Source of the DNA: Eurosta solidaginis | Taxonomy: Eukaryota; Arthropoda; Insecta; Diptera; Tephritidae | Length of the DNA stretch: 64,000 nucleotides | Direction of reading: 5' to 3' | NCBI RefSeq assembly: GCF_040869045.1 | Contig: NC_090323.1 | Coordinates: 155,454,426-155,518,425 of the forward strand | Part shown: one piece after another, positions 46,831-57,331 of the stretch | How positions within the stretch are numbered: position 1 is the first letter of the stretch | How the letters are laid out: each line of letters starts with the position of its first letter | The notes under the pieces: model-generated | What the model was told of the DNA's origin: nothing | The model's input: only the letters and a program-made list of their open reading frames with translations | The model's database searches: none | Translations under genes and position numbers: made by a program

Positions 46831-46976
46831 CCGGTAGTTCAGCACACATGCCTTTTTCAATTATGAGCTTTTATGGCCATGGATTTGCTGCAAATTATTC
46901 GCAATTAAAATTCGGTATGTTTTATCTTTAACATCTAACTAGTTTTTCCGTTCTATTTTTGATTTTTATACTCAGC
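46831..46976. other. Unassigned 146 bp between array and inserted repeat
   Basis: There is no repeat signature or ORF. It may be unique sequence of Helitron H5 past its array or a leftover of another insertion. Confidence 0.3.
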
Positions 46977-47298
46977 GTGCTTTGCACACAAAGTATATTA
47001 ACTTTGATTGGATAACGGTTGGTTGTACAAGTTTAAAGGAATCGAGATAGATATAGACTTCCATATATCAAAATCCTCCGTGTCGAAAAAAATTTGATTG
47101 AGCCATGTCCGTCCGTCCGTCGGTCTATCCGTTAACATGATAACTTGAGTAAATATTGACATATCTTCACCAAATTTGGTACACGAGTTAAACTGGACCC
47201 AGAATAAATTGGTTTTGAAAATGAGCGAAATCGGATGATAACACGCTCACTTTTTAAATATATAACATTATGGAAAACACAAGAAACCTGATTATTTA

Positions 47299-47803
47299 TG
47301 ATACATCACTAATCTGATACTAGGTAAATAAAGCCACAACAACAATAAAGCAAGCTGCCACATTTGTATGTACGTAAACAAATCAATCATTATGTCTACA
47401 CATATATGTCCATACAAACAGCGGAGAGAAACGCACAAACACATGCATATATCGGAGATACTCCTAAAAGTAGGCAATCATCGCGCATATGCTACAATCG
47501 TGCATCTGTAGTTATAGCTGATGAGTTTATAGCTGGTAAACAAGTAGTAAATTCTAGAAGATAGAAACGCCTAGAAGTATGCGAACGAGACATCACAGAG
47601 TATAAAAGAGGTTAAAGCTGAGTAATCAGTAATCAGTTTGATTTAATCAAGCTATCAGTTGTGAAGTATCAGTGGTATTGTGAAGTACTTCAATAAAGGC
47701 CATTTTGTATTATTGAATATTGGAGTTATTTATTCAACAGTTTGGCGATACGAACGTTAGTAGAAGGTTGCAAATAAGCGCAGTTTCCTTAAATTCGTTA
47801 AAA
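47299..47803 (+). repeat. 5' LTR of the deleted gypsy element
   Basis: It shares ATCACTAATCTGATACTA and the long body with 49966-50467, ends GTTAAA, and is followed by the primer site. A block at 47570-47620 (CACAGAGTATAAAAGAGG), with a TATAAAA box, is absent in the right LTR. Confidence 0.8.
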
Positions 47804-47804
47804 T

Positions 47805-47816
47805 TGGTGTCAGAAG
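47805..47816 (+). promoter_or_regulatory. Primer binding site, tRNA-Leu type
   Basis: TGGTGTCAGAAG follows the LTR with a one- to two-base gap. It resembles the widespread TGGTGTCAGAAGTGGGA site used with tRNA-Leu in several Ty3/gypsy groups. Confidence 0.6.
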
Positions 47817-48189
47817 AGGAATTGTTGAACAAATTCCGACGATTGGGAATACAACTTGGATATGGCAAAGTTGAGTGATTTGACGATCCAACAACTGAAG
47901 GAGGACAATGGCATCTCAACTGGAGTCACAGGAGGCACGCGTTTCAGAAATTGCGTCGAAAATGTCATCTCAATTGGAAGAATAGAAGCCATATATGTAA
48001 TCTCAACTGGAAGCGCAAGAGACACGTGTATCTGGAATGTGGACACAAATTTCGGAACAGGTATCATAGCAGCTCTTTGCGAAACTGGAAGAGCAGGATG
48101 CAAAAATTTTACAAGTCGAGGTCAAAATTGATGCCGAGATAGAAGCGTTGAAAGATCTTATGCAACAGTTACAACTAAATCGCCCAGCT

Positions 48190-49012
48190 GTTCCAGCGAA
48201 AATCCGAAGGTAAAAACTCCATCTTTTGACGGTTCTGTTCCTTTCCAGGTATTCAAGCTTCAGTTTGAGAAGACGTCAGCAGTGAACAACTGGAATGCGA
48301 AAGATAAGGTTGCTGCACTGTTCGTGGCATTCAAAGGTCCTGCAGCTGAAGTCTTACAGACTATTCCAGAGTACGAACGGAACAGTTATGAAGCATTGAT
48401 GGCCGCTGTCGGGAGACGTTATGGAAGCGAACATAGAAAACATATACCAAATTGAGTTGCATAACTGTTACCAAAAAGCGAATGAGACTTTGCAAGAGTT
48501 TGCGTCAGATGTTGAAAAATTGGCTCATCTCGCAAATTCAGACGCACCCGTGGAATACACCGAGAGGGTTAAAATTCATAGCTTTATAAATGGAATACGG
48601 GATGTCGAAACGAAACGAGCTATATATGCGAACCCAAAGCCAACTGCTGAAACGGTATCCGATGCACTGACTCAGGAAACAGCGTCACTTTGAGTAAGCC
48701 CGCATACAAAGCGCATCGCGTGGAAGTGCAAAGGCCAGATTGGGTAGACACAATTTTGAAAGCACTTAAGGGATTACAACAGAAAAATGCCGGAGTTATG
48801 AAGTGTTTCAAGTGCGGTAACCCAATTCACATTGTACGTCATTGCAGCACCGGTCATGGTAGTTCCAACTGGGCTGGTCGCAAACACAAAGCTGGAGGAG
48901 ATAAGCAAGGGCGAATCAGATGTAAAGATCGAGAACCCCAGCTATTGATACCTATCTCGCAAACTGGAAGGAAATCGAGCAGTCTTACCGTCAAAGGAAG
49001 GAGCGTGTACTG
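48190..49012 (+). pseudogene. gag: gag of the deleted gypsy element
   Basis: Capsid-like sequence begins around 48200 with FDGSVPFQVFKLQFEKT and continues as LFVAFKGPAAEVLQTI, FASDVEKLAHLAN and FINGIRDVETKRAI. A zinc knuckle of the CX2CX4HX4C type (CFKCGNPIHIVRHC) lies near 48805-48850. At least two frame changes (around 48415 and 48690) break it. The N-terminal region between the primer site and 48190 is repetitive: the phrase TCTCAACTGGA and variants recur five times between 47907 and 48085. Confidence 0.8.
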
Positions 49013-49369
49013 ACTGGAGATACGGGCGCATCTCATTCTTTAATCCGATCTGATTTGGTCAACAGGAGAGTAAAGCCATTAACTGGAGCAAGATTGCGTA
49101 CGATTACTGGTGAGTATAACCAAGTCCAGGGAGAAGTGGTATGTGAAGTCTTAATTGGGGAGGTCATGGTTCTACACAAATTCGCAGTGGCAGAGATCGT
49201 TGATGAAGTCATATTGGGAGTGGATTTCTTAGTTGAATATGACATCAGGATCGATATGCAGAGAAGGATTATGCAGTATAAGAACAAGGACGTGCCAGTT
49301 AAATTCAGTTTTGAGCAAGGGTGCAGCAGTAAGCGACTGCCTGTGAAAGAGATTCGACAAAAGCCATAA
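49013..49369 (+). pseudogene. Retropepsin-type protease of the deleted gypsy element
   Basis: DTGASHSLIRSDLV at about 49019 is the catalytic aspartate motif. Later ILGVDFLVEYDIRIDM forms the conserved ILG-containing strand and loop. The frame differs from that of the zinc knuckle, consistent with a frame change or a shift site. It ends in a stop at 49369, where a reverse transcriptase should follow. Confidence 0.75.
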
Positions 49370-49459
49370 GAGTCAAAGGCAGCAGATCGGGTAAGGGTTG
49401 ATGGAACGAATGGAGCAAAGAAATCAAAACCGAAGATACCTGCGAGCAGAACACTGGCA

Positions 49460-49939
49460 TTGACAACCCCTAATGGACGCACTAAAACGACTGTAAGAAT
49501 TTTCCAGAAAGAATGCAAGGGTGGTTTCAAACCAGCGCGCACTACTCTTGTGAAACTTCAACACGATACTGATTATGCAAAGCCAATTCGTCAAGCTCAA
49601 ACCCTACGAAGTTGTTCATTGTCCAAACAACAGAGTGTGAGGGAACGAACCAGGGTAATGAGTAGTAAGATGAAACACAAGTTTGACAAGAACAACAATT
49701 CGGAAGGTTTATTGGAGGTACTGTTATACAACCCTCACTGGCGGAAAGGTGTACCATCCAACTTTTGGTGCAGTTGGGAAGGCCCGTGCAGAGTTGTGAA
49801 GAGGATCAGTGATGTCATCTACCGCATACAAACAATTGGGAAACCACAAAATAGAAGGGTGGTTCATTTGGAGAGGCAGCGGTTAGATCGAGAGATTTGT
49901 CTGGTCGGGACGATAAGACTTAGGTGGAGTGCAGTGTGA
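49460..49939 (+). pseudogene. Integrase C-terminal remnant
   Basis: The 159-residue frame carries RTRVMSSKMKHKFDKNNNSE, then LLYNPHWRKGVPSNFWCSWEGP and RVVKRISDVIYRIQ, ending VVHLERQRLD. This matches the GPY/F module that ends Ty3/gypsy integrases. The DDE core is missing; the first 60 residues (49460-49600) may be out of context, joined by the deletion. Confidence 0.75.
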
Positions 49940-50467
49940 CGAATATTAGTGACACTAAGTGATACTCACATCACTAATCTGATACTAAGTAAATAAAGCC
50001 ACAACAACAATAAAGCAAGCTGCCACACTTGTATGTGCGTAAACAAATCAACCATTATGTCCACACATACTTCCACACAAGCAGCGGAGGGAAACGTACA
50101 AACACATGCATATATCTGAGATACTCCCAAAAGTAGGCTATCATCGTTGGAAGTATCACTCACATATACACGTGCATATGGCTATGCGAGAAGCTATAAT
50201 CGTGCATCTGTAGTTATAGCTGATGAGTTTGTAGCTGGTAAACAAGTAGCAAATTCTAGAAGATAGAACCGCCTAGTTAAAACTGAGTAATCAGTAATCA
50301 GTTTGATTTAAGCAAGCTATCAGTTGTGAAGTATCAGTGTTATTGTGAAGTACTTGATTAAAAGCCATTTTGCATTATTGAATATTGGAGTTATTTACTC
50401 AACAGTTTAGCGATACGAACGGTAGTAGAAGGTTGCAAATAAGCGGAGTTTCCCTACATTTGTTACA
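49935..50467 (+). repeat. 3' LTR of the deleted gypsy element
   Basis: It begins TGTGAC and ends GTTACA, short imperfect inverted ends typical for LTRs. The sequence before it, ACTTAGGTGGAGTGCAG, is purine-rich and could prime plus-strand synthesis. Confidence 0.75.
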
Positions 50468-51186
50468 ATAGGAAAAAATCCAATTTAAAAAATCGGCGTG
50501 GCACCGCCCTTTTATGACTAAGCAATTTTCTATGTTTCGGGAGCCATAACTCGAAGAAAAATTAACGGATAGTAATAAAATCGGGTACACAGGAAATATT
50601 TCTGGAAAAATGGACGAGATCGGTTAAAGACCACGCCCACTTTTACATAAAAGATTTTTAAAAGGGTCGTAGACGAAAATATTAAGCTATATCTTAGCGA
50701 AAAAGAGCTTTGTATCAATAGAATTTTACTTTTTAAATTGAATTATAACACTAAATTGAAAAACACTAAAATCTTTGAAAATGGGTGTGGCACCCCTTTT
50801 ATAACTAAGCAATCTTCTATGTTTCGGGAGCCATCACTCGAATAGAAATTAACGGATCGTAATAAAATTGGGTACACAAATTTTCCCTATAGTAGAAAAT
50901 TATTCTAGTAAAAATGGACGGGATCGGTTAAAGAACTTAGATATAAAGTTTAAAAAGGTCGTAGACTGGAATAATAAGCTATGACTTAGCATAAAATAGT
51001 TTTGAATCAAGATACTTCACTTATCATAATTATTGTAAGGAGAAATGGGGAGACATTTTTTTTAAACGGGCGCTGCGACGTGTTATGTAGAAAAGTAATT
51101 TATCTGAAATGAAATGTTCAATTGAAGCTCACGCTGAGTATATAATGCTTGGTTACACCCGAACTTAGACACCTTTACTTGTTTTT

Positions 51187-51314
51187 ACTCTGTTATAAAA
51201 ATAAAATACATTAGACAAAAATTATTTTTAAACAGATAACTTGATAAGCAGGCTAACGTGAATAGCCCATATATTTTATTTTCTGCTTGCGGACGGGCCG
51301 CGGGTAAAGGCTAT
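51187..51314 (+). repeat. 3' terminal segment of Helitron H5
   Basis: It matches 11350-11494 of H3: AAAATACATTAGACA, GATAAGCAGGCTAACGTG, TAGCCCATATATT, then TTGCGGACGGGCCGCGGGTAAAGGCT. The terminal G of CTAG is replaced by T. Confidence 0.8.
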
Positions 51315-51895
51315 ATATATATAAAAATCAAATTCTCTATGTGTGTGTGCTCGCTATGGAAACGTATTTCCCACACTTCAATCATCACCAAGTTTCGGCT
51401 ATAGGTTCCTTCGATCAAGACGAAAGTTTTAGGCGAAAAATAATTTCGATATATAAAAGGGGCGTCGCACCTCCCATACAAATGGAATCTTTGGTACTGC
51501 ATAACTCTGAAGGTATACATACATGCCCGAACATTGAAATTCAGTAAGGAGTTATATGAGGTCAATCCCTAACACCACCAAGCAGATGTGGAATTGGGGA
51601 AAAGGGGCGTGGCACCTCCCATAGAAATGGAATATATCATACTGCATGTCTCTGGATGTAGTAATGGTAGGATAATGAAAATTGGTAAGGAGCTATATGA
51701 CGTTAGGTCTTAACACCTCCAGTAAAATGTGGAATTGGGAAAAAGGTGCTCGGCACCTTCCCTACAAATAGAATTTTTCAGAACTATGGCTGCCGTACAC
51801 ACTTAGGTTATTTTAACACCTAAAGTTTGACTGCATTTTTGAGTTTGGCTGTTATTCCTTTTGGACGTTTAGTAATCTGCCGCCGCACGGTGGGG
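51315..51895 (+). mobile_element. Possible second Helitron-like family, 5' part
   Basis: ATATATATAAAAATCAAATTCTC and then GCTCGCTATGGAAACGTATT resemble, from memory, the 5' end of another insect Helitron group. Two internal blocks with GGGGCGT(C/G)GCACCTCCCATA (51461-51480, 51604-51622) and a third with TGCTCGGCACCTTCCCTA show degenerate tandem repetition of roughly 130-145 bp. No 3' end or coding sequence is seen. Confidence 0.4.
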
Positions 51896-52675
51896 TATTT
51901 GATCACTCTAGCTGGCCAAAACTAAAACAGCAGTTATTTCTGTTCAAAAACTTGTTGCCTCACTTCATTGTTATGAAAGGAAATATTTGGCAGTAAATTC
52001 TCGGTATTCCGCGCAGAATTACTATGGATCGGGGCCCCGGTTTCCGATGGACCCGGGGTCATTTTTTTGACATTACAAGAGTTATGTCAATATGGGTATC
52101 AAACGAAAAGTATTTTACTCCGCATTTCTATTGACATTTTTAAGAAGGGTTGCCGCTTAGGGTTGCAACCTCACCTTCTTTTTTATATTTCTTTGTATAT
52201 ATACCACCATCTCGGAAACGGCTTAACTGATTTGAATCAATTTTGGTACATCGATATAGTATTACATTTTAAGACTTTTCACCTAGGTGTTGCCACTGAG
52301 GATGTTTTCACAAGGTTGCCACCTTTTGCCAATAAGGGTATCAGTATCGTGCAAAATTGATCACCTCTCAAAAAAGCGCGGGTATGCGCAGCCGTTTTTG
52401 TTACTAAACTTTGAAACAAACACAAGCTTATGTATTGCCAAAAAATTGCTGAAATGATATGCCATGAAAAAAGATATATCTTTTTGTTTGCAAGGTTTTT
52501 AAAAAATTTAATATTGAAAAGTAGTCGTATTAAAAGTAGAATAACTCAGTTAAAACACGCGGTATAAAAAATCTAACATATGAATTAAAAACACATTTAC
52601 CTGTCCTAAAAGAAAATGTAACTAGATTTGATTAAGGCTAAACAAGTATTTAGGTTAGAAGTGTATATTGCTTTT

Positions 52676-55102
52676 TATACTCAGTTGAGCAGAGCTCACA
52701 GAGTATATTAAGTTTGATTGGATAACGGTTGGTTGTCCACGTATAAAGGAATCGAGATAGATATATACTTCCATATATCAAACTCATCAGGATCGAAAAA
52801 AATTTGATTGAGCCATGTCTGTCCGTCCGTTAACACGATAACTTGAGTAAATTTTGAGGGATCTTGATGAAATTTGGTATGTAGGTTCCTGAGCACTCAT
52901 CTGAGATCGCTATTTAAAATGAACGATATAGGACTATAACCGCGCCCACTTTTTCGATATCCAAAATTTCGAAAAACCGAAAAAGTGCGATAATTCATTA
53001 CCAAAGACAGATAAAGCGATGAAACTTGGTAGGTGGGTTGAACTTATGACGCAGAATAGGAAATTAGTAAAATTTTGGACAATGGATATCATGATGAAAT
53101 TTGGCGGGAACGTTACTTCTATTACTATATGTACGCTTAATAAAAATTAGCAAAATCGGAGAAGGCCCACGCCCACTTTTAAAAAAAATTTTTTTTTTAA
53201 GTAAAATTTTAACAAAAAATTTAATATCTTTACAGTATACAAGCAAATTATGTCAACATTCAACTCCAGTAATGATATGGTGCAACAAAATACAAAAATG
53301 AAAGAAAATTTCAAAATGGGCGTGCCTCCGCCCTTTTTCATTTAATTTGTCTAGGATACTTTTAATGCCATAAGTCGAACAAAAATTTACCAATCCTTTT
53401 GAAATTTGGTAGGGACATAGATTTTATGACGTTAACTGTTTTCTCTGAAAATGGGCGAAATCGCTTGAAGCCACGCGCAGTTTTTATACTCAGTCGTCCA
53501 TCTGTCCTTCCGAATGGCCCTTAACACGATAACTTGAGCAAAAATCAACATATCTTTACTGAACTTAGTTCACGTACTTACCTGAACTCACTTTATCTTG
53601 GTATAAAAAATGAACGAAATCCGACCATGACCACGCCCACTTTTTCGATATCGAACCTATACCAAATACGAAAAAAGGGATGAAACATGGTAATTGGATT
53701 GGTTTATTGACGCGAAATATAACTTTAGAAAAAACTTTGTAAAATGGTTGTGACACCTACCATATTAAGTAGAAGAAAATGAAAAAGTTCTGCAGTGCGA
53801 AATAAAAAACCCATGAAATCTTGGCAGGATTACATATATAAATAAATTAGCGGTATCCAACAGATGATGTTCTGGGTCACCCTGGTCCACATTTTGGTCG
53901 ATATCTGGAAAACGCCTTCACATATACAACTACCACCACTCCCTTTTAAAACTCTCATTAACACCTTTCGTTTGATACCCATATCGTACGAACATATTCT
54001 AGAGTCACCCCTGGTCAACCTTTATGGCGATATCTCGAAAAAGCGACCACCTATAGAACGAAGACCCACTCCCATTTAAAAATACTCATTAACACCTTTC
54101 ATTTGATACCCATAACGTACAAACAAAGTCTAAGTTGCGATACCTCGAAAAGGCGTCCACCTATAGAACTAAGGCCCACTGCCTTTTAAAATACTCATTA
54201 ACACCTTTCTTTTGATACCCATATTTTACAAACGCCTTCTAGAGTCACCCCTGGTCCACCTTTATGGCGATATCTCTGAAAAGGCGTCCACCTATACAAC
54301 TACCACCACTCCCTTTTAAAACCCTCATTAATACCTTTAATTTGATACCCATATCGTACAAACAAATTCTAGGGTCACCCCTGGTCCACCTTTATGGCGA
54401 TATCTCGAAACGGCGTCCACCTATGGAACTAAGGATCACTCCCTTTAAAATACTCATTAACGCCTTTCTTTTGATACCCATATTGTAGAAACAAATTCTA
54501 GGGTCACCCCTGGTCCACCTTTATGGCGATATCTCGAAACGGCTTCCACCTATGGAAGTAAGGATTACTGCCTTTTAAAATACTCATTAACACCTTTCAT
54601 TTGATACCTATATCGTGCAATCAAATTCTAGAGTCAACCCTGATCCACCTTTATGGCGATATCCCTAAATGGCGTCCACCTATAGAACCAGGCATGCTTA
54701 ACGAACGAAACGATATCATTTCGTTACGATAATCAACGTTAATAAACGAAACGAAGTCATTTCGTTTCGTTTATTAACGTTAAGAACGCCAAATTAACGT
54801 TAATTTGTCAATCTTAACGTTAATAAACGAAACGAAGTGACTTCTTTTCGTTTATTAACGTTGATTATCGTAACGAAATAATATCGTTTCGTTCGTTAAG
54901 CATGCCTGTATAGAACTATGGCCCACTTCCTCATAAAATACTCTTTAGTGCCTTTCGTTTGATAGATATGTCATACAAACACATTCCAGGGGTTCCCTCG
55001 GTTCATTTTCCTACATGGTTATTTTCCCTTAAGTTGTCACCATAGCTCTCAACTGAGTATGTAATGTTCGGTTATACCCGAACTTAATCTTCCTTACTTG
55101 TT
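52676..55102 (-). mobile_element. TATACTCAG-family repeat, copy D
   Basis: Both ends are present: TATACTCAGTTGAGCAGAGC at 52676, and CTCAACTGAGTATG, TTCGGTTATACCCGAAC and TTCCTTACTTG at 55045-55102. A short 128-bp array covers about 53868-54668. It shows the uninterrupted TTTGTCTAGGATACTTTTAATG (53346-53367) where copy B has the tRNA-like array. A 220-bp MITE is nested in the array edge. An internal segment of about 100 bp present in copies A and C (GTGGGCGGTGCCACGCC region) is missing near 53085. Confidence 0.85.
54689..54908. mobile_element. Palindromic hAT-type MITE
   Basis: The 220-bp element begins CAGGCATGCTTAACGAACG and ends with its complement CGTTCGTTAAGCATGCCTG. The inverted repeats extend almost to the middle, so the element is nearly one hairpin, with a short AACGTTAATTTG spacer. 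An exact 8-bp target duplication TATAGAAC flanks it (54681-54688, 54909-54916), which fits the hAT superfamily. A second internal motif, TTAACGTTAATAAACGAAACG, occurs in both arms. Confidence 0.9.
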
Positions 55103-55307
55103 AATCCTAAAATACATCGAACTGCATACAATTTTTATACAAATTTAGATGTGCGCGGTTAGCTCCGTTGAAGTTGCATATGCGTTTTGGGGTATGTATA
55201 CTATTCAGTGGACATCTAGGAACGTCAGGGAGTATGTACAAAAAAAAATTGGAATATTGTGATAAATCGACTTTTGGCCAGCTAGATTTATCAAATACCC
55301 CACCGTG

Positions 55308-56140
55308 CCCGTTAAAAAATTTTGTTAACTTCACTGAACAATTGCGTGGTGGCAACGGCGCGCACCCACGTAATTGCAAAAGGATATGTGTTTAGGCAAA
55401 AAGGGGCGAAAATAAAAACACCAAAAAAGTTTGGTGTTAATAAAAAGGAATTACAAATGGTTTGTTTTATTAACCGTATAGAAATACAACAAGTGTTAAG
55501 AAATGGTTTAACAAATGTTGGGGAAAAAGGTATATATGTAATAATAATTTTGAAAATTTGCACTTACGTGAACGTGAGATTACGTGTACCTTTGCTGGCT
55601 GCTGGATTCAAAGAGGACGAGCCTCTTTGCGACATGAGCTGATGAACCCACGATACAGCTCCTTCGTTGTGTTTCCTGGCAACAAAGTTGCTATACCGCG
55701 GGCGCACAGCGGTGAAAATCTAAAATACATACGTACTACCACTCACACATACTTGTGTGTATTAGTGATCACAAGCATATGTGGGTGGTAATAAACGAAG
55801 GAAAATAAACTAAAGAAAATTATGTTACGAGGGGGAGGGGGGGGGGGGGAGGTATATTTAGGCCTGTGGCCTAAAGATACCGGCCCCTTGCCGTAAGCAA
55901 CAAAGAAAAAATAAAAAAAAAGGTGCCACGTGATCGCACGTCCAGTATCGCGATGTAACGAAATAAGGCAGTGCAGATGCGGACTGCAAGCACTGCACGC
56001 CAGATGGTTGACCTCACGTCTCGCTCTCCTGTGGAAAAAGAAAAGAAGTTATTAAATATACGTACGTGGTTTTGAATTCCGGGCATATTTACTTAAATAT
56101 ATATAAGATGGTGCATGTGTGAGGCGCGAAAATCGGTAAT
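55308..56140. other. Gene-poor region with long G run
   Basis: Open frames at 55322-55642 and 55312-55563 lie opposite each other and show no recognised domain. A run of 13 G within a 27-base purine stretch lies at 55828-55852, with quadruplex potential. On the minus strand, CTTTTTCCACAG at about 56032-56043 resembles a splice acceptor and CACGTAAGT near 55562-55571 a donor, so exons of a minus-strand transcript are possible but unproven. Confidence 0.4.
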
Positions 56141-57307
56141 TTATTTTTGGCAGGCTCCCGAGACCACCAACCCGAACACGGTCGGTTGGGTTAGGAGACC
56201 GCCTACTGTCGATGCCGGTGTACCGCTCACCATCATTTCAGCGTATAGATCAGCGCCGAGTATAAGCCAAATCGGCGATGAACGGTAGAACTGAGGATCC
56301 GCAAGCCGCATGAATTCAAAAAGCGCGGCAATCTTCGGGTCCAAATTAGTCGGCGGACTCAAGCGATAGTGACCTTTGACCACTGCGTCTTGAGTGGTAA
56401 CGTGCGTCGATGACCCGAACTTGCCGCGCAGAATAAGGGTGCATTGCCCTGGTCGTTGGCGCTCCAATTGCAGATCACGTACCAGCTCTGCATCGACGAT
56501 TGTGCTGGTGGCGCAGGGATCAATAATGGCACAAACCAGGTGTAAGTGCCCCCGCGATTCCATGGGTACTATGGCCGTCGGCGTAATAAGCACGAAAGAC
56601 CGCATGATGGGCGCTGGAATAGCTTGGAGCAGTCGGCCGGTTCGGAAGCCTTCCAGTGTACCACGCGATATTGCCTTTGTATCTAAGGCGTCAGAAGTAT
56701 ATGGCGTTGATTTCTTTCGACGTTGCTGCCTTGCAAGTTTGGACAATTTAGTGGAGCTTCGATGGGGTCCGACGTCACGGTGCCGTCAATTATTTTGTTG
56801 GTTTCGAGCCTTTTTTACTTCCTCCGCACTCCGTTCATGCTGCAACAGCGGCCGGAAACTGCGCATCCCGTTCCTGCTCGTTGAGGGTCTCATTTCCGTT
56901 TTTGCTCGCTCTTCCTCCATTTCCCCTTCCTCCACCTGCTGAGCCCAGGACTTTGTCGGCCCCATTAGGTGCATTGACAACGTGTCATCGGACGGGTTGT
57001 CGTCGCCAATGATTGTTGCATCATTGCGATCAGATTGATGCTCATCTAGATGGAGCGTGGTGTGGTGCTTTTGCTGGCACCGTTTGCAGCGATATTTGAT
57101 ATTGCATTTGTCCACGCTGTGATAGGGCGACAGACAATTTGGACAGTATTTGTGCAGCAGCACGGCCCGCAACCTCTCCTCCGGGGATTTTTTCCTGTAT
57201 TCGGCACAGAGTCGGAGACTATGGTCCCTGCCGCAGAGCTGGCACGTGAAGTCGAAACGCTTTGCGCCTCCCTCTGACTTGGCCAATAGGGTTTGGTAAC
57301 GGGTCAT
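56141..57307 (-). pseudogene. BEL/Pao-like zinc-knuckle plus DUF1758 protease ORF with one UGA
   Basis: From MTRYQTLLAKSEGG (57307) one frame runs to the stop at 56141 with a single TGA at 56788-56786. The N-terminal half has three Cys/His clusters: CQLCGRDHSLRLC, CPNCLSPYHSVDKC and CKRCQQKHHTTLH. The C-terminal half has IIDPCATSTIVDAELV, at the place of the BEL protease aspartate, and LILGADLYAEMM, then PTVFGLVVSGACQK as in DUF1758. The canonical D-S/T-G is replaced by DPC, so catalysis is doubtful. No reverse transcriptase follows. A TTCTTTCAG acceptor-like site lies just before the start, so this may be a spliced exon. The UGA is followed by CGG. It may be a readthrough stop or a simple mutation. 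Confidence 0.7.
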
Positions 57308-57331
57308 GATCTGAAAGAATATTGGTATCAC

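Larger units (their letters stand above)
47299..50467 (+). mobile_element. Internally deleted Ty3/gypsy LTR element
   Basis: It has LTRs of about 505-533 bp (47299-47803 and 49935-50467), gag with a zinc knuckle, a protease, then directly the integrase C-terminal end. The reverse transcriptase, RNase H and integrase catalytic core are absent. A primer site like tRNA-Leu follows the first LTR. The 5' LTR seems to lack its first 25 or so bases (TGTGACGAATATTAG is present only in the 3' copy). No target duplication could be confirmed. The LTRs differ by indels, including an insertion in the right copy near 50135-50185. Confidence 0.8.
46977..51184 (-). mobile_element. TATACTCAGCGTG-family repeat, split by an LTR element
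   Basis: The left end TATACTCAGCGTGCTTTGCAC and right end CACGCTGAGTATATAATGC, followed by TGGTTACACCCGAACTTAG and CTTTACTTG, mirror the organisation of the TATACTCAGTTGAG family but differ in sequence. The right body holds two related blocks (50470-50760 and 50775-51000) each with CTATGTTTCGGGAGCCAT. There are no genes of its own. The LTR element at 47299-50467 lies inside. Confidence 0.75.
44853..51314 (+). mobile_element. Helitron-like element H5, split by nested insertions
   Basis: The 5' part (44853-45620) is homologous to the unique 5' part of H3 (AAAGTTTGGATG, CGGCTGGACGGATTTGGATG, CCTAGGAACAGTTATAATT). The array follows to 46830. Its 3' unique part, with GATAAGCAGGCTAACGTG and TTGCGGACGGGCCGCGGG, appears only at 51187-51314, after a 4.2-kb insertion. 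The last bases are CTAT instead of CTAG. Some array and about 150 bp at 46831-46976 of uncertain origin lie at the break. Confidence 0.7.
51896..55307. mobile_element. Transib-like terminal-inverted-repeat bracket
   Basis: CACGGTGGGGTATTTGATCA with TCTAGCTGGCCAAAA after it (51896-51932) is matched, inverted, by TTTTGGCCAGCTAGA and ATCAAATACCCCACCGTG at 55271-55307; 34 of 37 bases agree. Both ends point outward, so they can be the two ends of one element of about 1 kb into which repeat copy D was later inserted. The CACGGTG start resembles the CACWRTG start of Transib and the RAG signal heptamer, and the left flank CGCCG fits the CGNCG Transib target, but the right flank is CCCGT. No transposase is present. 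Confidence 0.45.
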
